Below, piece by piece: positions 38,961 through 43,660 of a DNA stretch of 43,660 nucleotides. Source of the DNA: Negativicutes bacterium (GTDB lineage Bacteria; Bacillota_C; Negativicutes; Sporomusales_B; JARLHX01). The position numbers and the translations under genes are program-made. Below the pieces are notes generated by a model. That model saw only the letters and a list, made by a program, of their open reading frames with translations, did not search any database and was not told where the DNA came from. Position 1 is the stretch's first letter. Each line of letters starts with the position of its first letter. Location: NCBI GenBank assembly GCA_031292015.1, contig JARLHY010000050.1, forward strand, positions 1-43,660, read 5' to 3'.

Positions 38961-38976
38961 CCCTGAAGCTTCAGGG
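38961..38976. repeat. perfect 16-bp palindrome spanning the EAL gene stop codon
   Basis: CCCTGAAGCTTCAGGG is perfectly self-complementary and contains the stop codon of the EAL gene. It has no loop, so it is more likely a protein-binding site or chance than a terminator. Confidence 0.4.
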
Positions 38977-40203
38977 ATTAAAGTCGATACACAGGATATA
39001 GCTGTTATCGAGGCGGTCTTTGAAAATCGCCGAGCCGGTGACGCAAAGCTTCCCATTGGCCAGAGACATGTAAGGTTCGGTAATATGCCTGGTCAACCCG
39101 GCGCGGATGTAAATATAGTAATCCTTCAATGACTGGTCGGCGCTCTTGAAGGCGGCCTGAAAGATGCCATGCTGCCGTTTGTCCGCTTCCGACGGGGTTT
39201 CAATGGTATCGGTCAGTTGAATTCCCGCCATATCAAGGACATAAAAAGATTGAAGGGAAATGTATTTCTTCGCCATTTCCCGCAGCTTCCTTTTCAAGTA
39301 TTTCGGCTGAGTATTCGAAAGTTCCTCTACTGCCGCTGTCAATATATCTTCATAGGTCTTATTCTTGAAGCTCTCGGTCTTGATCTTGTCAACCTTGGCC
39401 TTCATATAGTCGGCTACCACCAGCTCCACCTTCCGGTCGGTACTTTCCTGCAAGGCTTCCGGCAACGGCTTTGGCCTGGCGAAATAGTAGCCCTGCATCA
39501 TATCGGCCCCGAATTCCAGGCAGACTGCCGCTTCCGCCTTGGTCTCCACTCCTTCGGCAACCACCAGCGCCCCGATCCTTTTGGCCAGGCCCACCAAAGC
39601 CTTGAACAACTCCTGCTTGTAGTAATCCTGGTCGATCGAGGCAACCAGGCACCTGTCGATTTTTATAATGTCGGGCCGAACGTGAAAAATGCGGTCCAGG
39701 TTGGAATACCCGTTGCCGATGTCATCCAGGGCTATGAGAAACCCATAGCCTTTGTAGGTGGAAATGAAGGTTTTGAGAGCCTGAATATCATCAACCCTGG
39801 ATTCGATGACCTCAATAACCACCGAGGAAGGACGCAGGCCCATCCTTTCCGCTGCCTGAATCAAGTGGCCGGAACCAACCACTCCTTTGTCGATAATGCT
39901 GGCGTCAAGGTTAAGAAATAAGAGCGCCTGGTCATCGACATCCAGTATCTGTCTGAAATTGGCGAGGGCTTTCTCCCGGCACAACCGGTCAAGCTCGACA
40001 ACCTGGGAGCTGATCGCCGCAGCGGCAAACAGCTCGCAGGGCATGATGATCTTATTCGTGGCAGGATCAATTCCCCGCGACAACGCCTCAAACCCGACCA
40101 CCGCCCTTTTCCGCATCGAAACCACAGGCTGGAAAAGCGTCTGGATGGCTTGCTTCTCCAATATCGCGTCAAGCCGGGACTGCTGTTGGCATACTTTTCT
40201 CAT
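38971..40203 (-). CDS. EAL-domain protein, YkuI-like (cyclic di-GMP phosphodiesterase or sensor)
   Basis: A 410-residue cytoplasmic protein. Residues about 15-260 form an EAL domain: FQPVVS, the metal-binding FEALSRG (Glu39), LFLNLDAS, VIEVIES, ALDDIGNGYSNLD, DIIKIDR, VVAEGVET and QGYYFARP. Most catalytic residues appear present (DDIG replaces the common DDFG). The C-terminal 150 residues, with LQSFYVLDMAGIQLTDTI and ITEPYMS, match the YkuI-type PAS-like domain. YkuI of Bacillus has the same length and layout. ATG 40203-40201 with GGAAAGGCGG; an in-frame ATG at 40272 would add 23 residues but runs through the leader hairpin. A consensus promoter and a leader terminator lie upstream. Confidence 0.9.
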   Translation of the reverse strand: MRKVCQQQSRLDAILEKQAIQTLFQPVVSMRKRAVVGFEALSRGIDPATNKIIMPCELFAAAAISSQVVELDRLCREKALANFRQILDVDDQALLFLNLDASIIDKGVVGSGHLIQAAERMGLRPSSVVIEVIESRVDDIQALKTFISTYKGYGFLIALDDIGNGYSNLDRIFHVRPDIIKIDRCLVASIDQDYYKQELFKALVGLAKRIGALVVAEGVETKAEAAVCLEFGADMMQGYYFARPKPLPEALQESTDRKVELVVADYMKAKVDKIKTESFKNKTYEDILTAAVEELSNTQPKYLKRKLREMAKKYISLQSFYVLDMAGIQLTDTIETPSEADKRQHGIFQAAFKSADQSLKDYYIYIRAGLTRHITEPYMSLANGKLCVTGSAIFKDRLDNSYILCIDFNP

Positions 40204-40232
40204 TGCCGCCGCCTTTCCTGCTATTGGAAGGC

Positions 40233-40263
40233 AAAAAAATAACCTCCCCGTAACCTTGGGGAG
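40233..40263 (-). terminator. leader terminator (attenuator candidate) before the EAL gene
   Basis: On the sense strand CTCCCC (40263-40258) pairs with GGGGAG (40249-40244), followed by GTTA and seven Ts (40239-40233). It lies between the promoter at 40297-40325 and the start codon, so it would cut transcription short unless relieved. Just beyond it GCCTTCC and GGAAAGGC can pair and mask the SD. Confidence 0.6.
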
Positions 40264-40296
40264 AGTCGTCATCGACTTCCGTAAACTATGCTTATA

Positions 40297-40325
40297 ATTT
40301 TATTCAGCATTACTGTTATTGTCAA
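40297..40325 (-). promoter_or_regulatory. near-consensus sigma-A promoter of the EAL gene
   Basis: Minus strand: a perfect TTGACA (40325-40320), a 17-bp spacer and TAAAAT (40302-40297, one mismatch). The start point would be near 40290, giving an 87-nt leader. Confidence 0.8.
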
Positions 40326-40384
40326 GTTCAGCAGGTTACCGGGACAATTCTTCGACAGGCCTTCCGGAGCAGCTCGAAATATGG

Positions 40385-40411
40385 AAAAATGCCTTGACTA
40401 AAAGTCAAAGC
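40385..40411 (-). terminator. terminator downstream of the [FeFe] hydrogenase gene
   Basis: On the minus strand GCTTTGAC (40411-40404) pairs with GTCAAGGC (40398-40391), with one G-T pair, followed by ATTTTT (40390-40385). It is 77 bp past the hydrogenase stop; the gap 40204-40487 also holds the EAL promoter and leader. Confidence 0.7.
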
Positions 40412-40487
40412 ATCTCCTGGCCGCTTCAGGCTCGCGGAAGAATTTTCCGCACATTTTGTATGCTGCAAACTGCCGGCGCACCAGACG

Positions 40488-41936
40488 TCAGGCAATATTT
40501 TCCTTGGCCGTATCCGCCGTCGAGGCGAACTGTTCCACCAGCTTGGCGGTAACCCGCTGATTCGCCAGCGCTCCCGGCCCGCCGACACAACCGCCCGGGC
40601 AGGCCATACCCTCAACAAAATTTACTTCGGTTGCGCCCTGCTGCAACTTGATTAGTGCCTCCTTGCAGTTGGCCAGTCCGTCACACTGGCACCCCTTGAA
40701 TTCCAGGTCCGGTTCGAGCTGGGCAAGGGCATTCTTCACCGCCTGCGCAACCCCGCCGGCCTTGGCGAAGATGGTCCCGTCGCGCGAGGCTTGTGAGCAC
40801 AATGGTTCAGTTAAGATTTTTGCGGCATTGACCTCTGCCCCTTCCAAAATAGAGGCCATCTCCTCAAAAGTGAGGACAAAGTCAATGCTTTCGGCGAATT
40901 TTCGTCCCTCGGCCTTTTTTGCCACGCACGGACCGACAAAAGCTACCAGCGCCTCCGGGTCCCGTGCTTTGATGAGTTTTGCCGTGGCGACCATCGGCGA
41001 ATCTGTGGTTGAAACAAAGCCCCGCTGCTGCGGGAGATGTTTCTCCACCATTGCGACAAAGGCGGGACAACACGACGTCGTCAGGTACTGCTGCCCGCTG
41101 TGCATGACATGGATAAACTCCTGGGTTTCGGCCAGAGCCACGATGTCAGCCCCCACCGCCGCCTCCACGACATCATGAAAACCCAGCCTGCCCAGCGCGG
41201 CAAAGATCTGCCCCGGTTTCACCTGCGCACCAAACTGTCCGACAAACGAAGGTGCCACCACCGCGTATACCCGCTGCGGACCTTTAAGCGCCTGGATGAG
41301 TTGAACAATCTGGGAAGAGTCGCTTATCGCCCCAAAAGGGCATGCTACCTGACAAGCGCCGCAGGCGACACACTTATTCTGATCGATTACCGCCCGCCGG
41401 TCGTTGCCTGCCGTTATCGCTTCAAGCTCACAGGCCCGCTCGCACGGGCGGCTGATTTCGATAATGGCCCCGTAAGAGCAGGAACGTTTGCACATCCCGC
41501 ATTCCACACACTTGGTTTTGTCGATATAGGCCCGGTTCTGCACCACCATAATCGCCTTTTTCGGGCAACTGGCGATACAGTTATGGGCCAGACAATTACG
41601 GCAGGCGTCGGTTACCAGAAATTTATCGATCGGGCAGCGGTCACAGGCTTCCGGCAGAACATTGATCACCGGCAATTCAGCCGCTTTGCCTTCTACTGCC
41701 TGTTGCGCCGCTTCCGTCAGTTTCGTTCCGATCGATTGGTTTAACGCCATATTAATCCGGTCTTTAAGTACTGCTCTTTCTTTATGGATACAGCAGCGAT
41801 AACGGGGCCCCTGTTCAGTGACCACCGTATTCAACAACTCATTAACATTCTCGGTCAATTGTCCGGCAAAAGCAAGCCGGCTTAATTCCGCCAGAACCTT
41901 GCGCCGGATTTTGGTTACTTCGCTGACTTGTGACAT
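40488..41936 (-). CDS. monomeric [FeFe] hydrogenase, group B-like
   Basis: A 482-residue iron-only hydrogenase. N-terminal Fe-S motifs include CRNCLAHNCIASCP, CVECGMCKRSC, CERAC and CVACGACQVACPFGA. The H-cluster binding motifs follow: L1 TTSCCPAFV, L2 VGPCVAKKAE and L3 EGMACPGGCVGGPG. The L1 form TSCCP and the extra N-terminal Fe-S region fit group B rather than the classical group A, where L1 is TSCCPxW. Group B enzymes occur in anaerobic Firmicutes and are little characterised. No NuoE/F-like partner subunits or maturases (HydEFG) are adjacent. ATG 41936-41934 with GAGGGGAT. A Rex-like site lies 84 bp upstream, so control by the NADH/NAD ratio is likely. The catalytic direction is not known. 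Confidence 0.92.
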   Translation of the reverse strand: MSQVSEVTKIRRKVLAELSRLAFAGQLTENVNELLNTVVTEQGPRYRCCIHKERAVLKDRINMALNQSIGTKLTEAAQQAVEGKAAELPVINVLPEACDRCPIDKFLVTDACRNCLAHNCIASCPKKAIMVVQNRAYIDKTKCVECGMCKRSCSYGAIIEISRPCERACELEAITAGNDRRAVIDQNKCVACGACQVACPFGAISDSSQIVQLIQALKGPQRVYAVVAPSFVGQFGAQVKPGQIFAALGRLGFHDVVEAAVGADIVALAETQEFIHVMHSGQQYLTTSCCPAFVAMVEKHLPQQRGFVSTTDSPMVATAKLIKARDPEALVAFVGPCVAKKAEGRKFAESIDFVLTFEEMASILEGAEVNAAKILTEPLCSQASRDGTIFAKAGGVAQAVKNALAQLEPDLEFKGCQCDGLANCKEALIKLQQGATEVNFVEGMACPGGCVGGPGALANQRVTAKLVEQFASTADTAKENIA

Positions 41937-41962
41937 AACTCTATCCCCTCTTGCATAAAAAT

Positions 41963-41990
41963 CGTATATTGCCGCCAACAGCCAGTCCAA
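41963..41990 (-). promoter_or_regulatory. candidate promoter of the hydrogenase gene
   Basis: Minus strand: TTGGAC (41990-41985), a 16-bp spacer and TATACG (41968-41963), 27 bp before the start codon. Match quality is moderate. Confidence 0.4.
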
Positions 41991-42019
41991 AAGTCACTCA
42001 CTGGATATACGCCCAGTTA

Positions 42020-42037
42020 TTGTGAATTTTTTCACTT
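42020..42037. promoter_or_regulatory. Rex-like operator upstream of the [FeFe] hydrogenase
   Basis: TTGTGAA-TTTT-TTCACTT matches the Rex consensus TTGTGAA-N4-TTCACAA with only the last two bases differing. It lies 84 bp upstream of the hydrogenase start codon, just beyond the proposed -35. Rex represses redox and fermentation genes when NADH is low; hydrogenases are known targets in clostridia. Confidence 0.65.
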
Positions 42038-42136
42038 ACTATCGGCTGACTTCAGTATAACGCAAAAGGTTCCGTCAGGCAACAACAAAATGACTATCTT
42101 GCCATAAGGGGCGGTTATGTATATCCTGCCAAGTAC

Positions 42137-42178
42137 AAAGGCCTCAACCCAGCGATTTTCCGCAAAGATTGAGGCCTT
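42137..42178 (-). terminator. terminator after the ABM-domain gene
   Basis: AAGGCCTCAA (42138-42147) pairs with TTGAGGCCTT (42169-42178), 3 bp beyond the stop codon, with A/T-rich flanks. The gap 41937-42181 otherwise holds the hydrogenase promoter and the Rex-like site. Confidence 0.75.
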
Positions 42179-42181
42179 ATT

Positions 42182-42523
42182 TTATTCGGCACTCGGGGGC
42201 TTAAACAGGCCGTGTCTGTCCACCTTGCACACCCTAGTGGCGAAAGTGTCGTACCACAGCTCCCGGCCTAATTGTTGCGCTTCTTTGTGCCTTAAATGGT
42301 TTTTCCAGTTTTCAATGGCCTCCGGCGACTCCCAGTAAGAAACCGTGATCCCCATACCTTCTTCGTTCCTGACACTCTCTGCCCCCAAAAATCCAGGCTG
42401 GCTAGACCCTAACTTGACCATTTCAGCAGCCATCTTCCCATAGCCGTTGTCACCCTCAGTCCTCACCGAAGTAAAAATCACGGCATAGTAAGGCGGCGGC
42501 GGGGTCTTAGCGATTCCACCCAT
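42182..42523 (-). CDS. antibiotic biosynthesis monooxygenase (ABM)-domain protein
   Basis: A 113-residue small dimeric alpha/beta-barrel protein of the ABM superfamily. Recognisable parts are YYAVIFTSVRTEG at the start, GFLGAESVRNEEGMGITVSYWESPEAIENWKNHLRHKEAQQLG and a WYDTFATRVCKVDR C-terminus. This is the fold of small monooxygenases and haem-degrading (IsdG-like) or stress proteins; the ligands are not obvious here. ATG 42523-42521 with GGGAG upstream. Stand-alone gene with its own terminator. Confidence 0.85.
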   Translation of the reverse strand: MGGIAKTPPPPYYAVIFTSVRTEGDNGYGKMAAEMVKLGSSQPGFLGAESVRNEEGMGITVSYWESPEAIENWKNHLRHKEAQQLGRELWYDTFATRVCKVDRHGLFKPPSAE

Positions 42524-42660
42524 GTAATCACTCCCTGCTCCTCACCACTCCTCCAAAAAAGGAATGATCGAAGGCATTATTATACTATGTTCTTCCATGT
42601 AGATACCCAAACTCCTCTCCAGTTCGGTTATCTCCCCGGACGGTTACTCCCCGAAGGAAA

Positions 42661-42691
42661 AAGAAATACCTATCCTCAATAAAGGATAGGT
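42661..42691 (-). terminator. terminator of the tRNA-Arg/tRNA-Phe unit
   Basis: On the minus strand ACCTATCC (42691-42684) pairs with GGATAGGT (42675-42668), followed by ATTTCTTTTT. It is 65 bp past tRNA-Phe. The rest of 42524-42755 shows no supported gene. Confidence 0.75.
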
Positions 42692-42755
42692 GGGTTTTCG
42701 TCGCAATAAAATGGCACGGTTCTGATATCGCAGCCGACTCCAGCTGCACGGAAAA

Positions 42756-42831
<76 letters not shown>

Positions 42832-42837
42832 AAAAAA

Positions 42838-42914
42838 TGGCGAGCCCGGCAGGATTCGAACCTGCGACCTCTTGATTCGTAGTCAAACGCTCTATCCAGC
42901 TGAGCTACGGGCTC
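42838..42914 (-). tRNA. tRNA-Arg (ACG)
   Basis: A 77-nt cloverleaf with anticodon ACG in loop CTACGAA, acceptor GAGCCCG/CGGGCTC, T-loop TTCGAAT and encoded CCA. It lies 6 bp upstream of tRNA-Phe on the same strand. Confidence 0.97.
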
Positions 42915-43022
42915 TCTTTATATTTGAACAACCTTCCGTGAAAACCGTAAACCAGTTAGTTTCTGTTTTCCCGTTTTCATAGAAGATTGGACTTTTATTT
43001 TGTGACCCCGTTAGGATCAGAA

Positions 43023-43052
43023 ATGCCAAGCGAGGCAAGCCTCGTTTGGCAT
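43023..43052 (-). terminator. hairpin downstream of initiator tRNA-Met
   Basis: A 13-bp stem with one G-T pair (43023-43035 with 43040-43052, loop CAAG), 9 bp beyond the tRNA 3' end. The minus-strand T run (ATTTCT) is short; in the plus direction CTTTTGTTTT follows. Confidence 0.6.
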
Positions 43053-43061
43053 CTTTTGTTT

Positions 43062-43137
43062 TGGTTGCGGGAACAGGATTTGAACCTGTGACCTTCGGGT
43101 TATGAGCCCGACGAGCTGCCAGCTGCTCCATCCCGCG
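43062..43137 (-). tRNA. initiator tRNA-fMet (CAT)
   Basis: A 76-nt cloverleaf with anticodon CAT. It has both initiator marks: a C1-A72 mismatch at the acceptor end and three G-C pairs (GGG/CCC) in the anticodon stem. CCA is encoded. It lies 46 bp downstream of 5S rRNA on the same strand. Confidence 0.95.
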
Positions 43138-43158
43138 ATATACAATCCGGAGATAAAA

Positions 43159-43183
43159 GCAGAGTACCCAACAGGTACTCTGC
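43159..43183 (-). terminator. hairpin immediately after 5S rRNA
   Basis: GCAGAGTACC (43159-43168) pairs perfectly with GGTACTCTGC (43174-43183). On the minus strand TTTTAT follows. It could end the rRNA operon, but the T run is short, so read-through into tRNA-fMet is possible. Confidence 0.65.
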
Positions 43184-43302
<119 letters not shown>

Positions 43303-43460
43303 TAATGAGGTGCGCATCTCTTTCGAGTTGTTCGGTCGCTTGCGCTCCGAACTAAGCGATCACATCGGCGCTGAAGCGTCGTGTGCCTGCTTATGCTCCC
43401 TCAAAACTGCACAGGGTATATAGTGAAGTTAATTAACGCGCATAGGATTAGTTTCTATTT

Positions 43461-43660
43461 AAGTCAAGCCCTCGGCCGATTAGTACCAGTCAGCTGAGAC
43501 CATTGCTGGCCTTACACACCTGGCCTATCTACCTTGTGATCTACAAGGGGCCTTACCAGATTAACTCTGTGAGAGACCTCATCTTAAGGCCGGTTTCACG
43601 CTTAGATGCTTTCAGCGTTTATCCGTTCCCGACGTAGCTACCCAGCTGTACCCCTGGCGG
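43461..43660 (-). rRNA. rrl: 23S ribosomal RNA, 3' end (partial)
   Basis: The last 200 nt of 23S rRNA on the minus strand, including AACGCTGAAAGCATCTAAG, TGAGGTCTC and GGTACTAATCGGCCGAGG near the 3' terminus. The gene continues past the right edge. The 158-bp 23S-5S spacer (43303-43460) shows no tRNA. Confidence 0.97.

Noticed and set aside
40204..40290. GEMM cyclic di-GMP riboswitch in the EAL leader
   Set aside because: The leader is too short and lacks the conserved GEMM core; only hairpins and a U run are seen.
42892..43131. Minus-strand frame across tRNA-fMet and tRNA-Arg
   Set aside because: It is translated tRNA sequence (GSNPVPATK type), not a gene.

Overview
The window looks like a chromosomal segment of an anaerobic, probably endospore-forming Firmicute with an outer membrane, i.e. 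a Negativicute of the Sporomusa type. This is inference. It rests on strong Firmicute-style Shine-Dalgarno sites, TGTCGAA-like Spo0A boxes, an exported beta-barrel-like protein, a selenocysteine formate dehydrogenase of the respiratory (Fdh-N) type, a group-B-like [FeFe] hydrogenase and 5TM-LYT/LytTR signalling. Base composition is fairly GC-rich throughout, and no insertion sequence, prophage or CRISPR array is visible.

Layout. (1) 1-11.5 kb is an energy-metabolism island. On the minus strand are cydA-cydB (bd-type quinol oxidase) with a bacteriohemerythrin, and a 961-residue FAD/Fe-S 2-hydroxyacid (lactate/glycolate-type) dehydrogenase. Divergently on the plus strand is a complete Tat-exported formate dehydrogenase operon (alpha with Sec182 and a SECIS hairpin, beta, gamma, FdhE). 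Together they could feed electrons from formate and a hydroxyacid through the quinone pool to oxygen. (2) 11.6-20.2 kb holds prfC, a small membrane protein, an outer-membrane-type protein, an orphan ParA-like ATPase coupled to a membrane protein, a broken GntR regulator, an ABC-F protein with an attenuator-like leader, a nucleoid-associated NdpA-like protein and an AEC permease. (3) 20.3-27.2 kb is a minus-strand nucleic-acid block: uup, a DnaQ-like exonuclease and two topoisomerase III genes in tandem, the second broken by a one-base frameshift. (4) 27.3-34.9 kb carries a tiny Lys-rich ORF, an Old Yellow Enzyme-family reductase, a D-2-hydroxyacid dehydrogenase, a LytS/LytTR two-component system, a class III CoA-transferase and an MFS transporter, plausibly a carboxylate-sensing and utilisation module. 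(5) 35-42.5 kb is a minus-strand run: two aldo/keto reductases, a TPR lipoprotein, a zinc alcohol dehydrogenase, a YkuI-like EAL protein with a promoter and leader terminator, a monomeric [FeFe] hydrogenase with a Rex-like operator upstream, and a small ABM-domain protein. (6) 42.7-43.66 kb has tRNA-Phe, tRNA-Arg, initiator tRNA-Met, 5S rRNA and the 3' end of 23S rRNA, all on the minus strand.

The best candidates for a second look are the oxygen-linked formate/hydroxyacid respiratory island with shared operator-like motifs, the frameshifted second topB, the Rex-like site at the hydrogenase, the attenuator-like leaders of the EAL and ABC-F genes, the ParA plus membrane-protein pair, and the 31-residue basic ORF at 27.3 kb. 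No single locus stands out as a clearly new defence or biosynthetic system.
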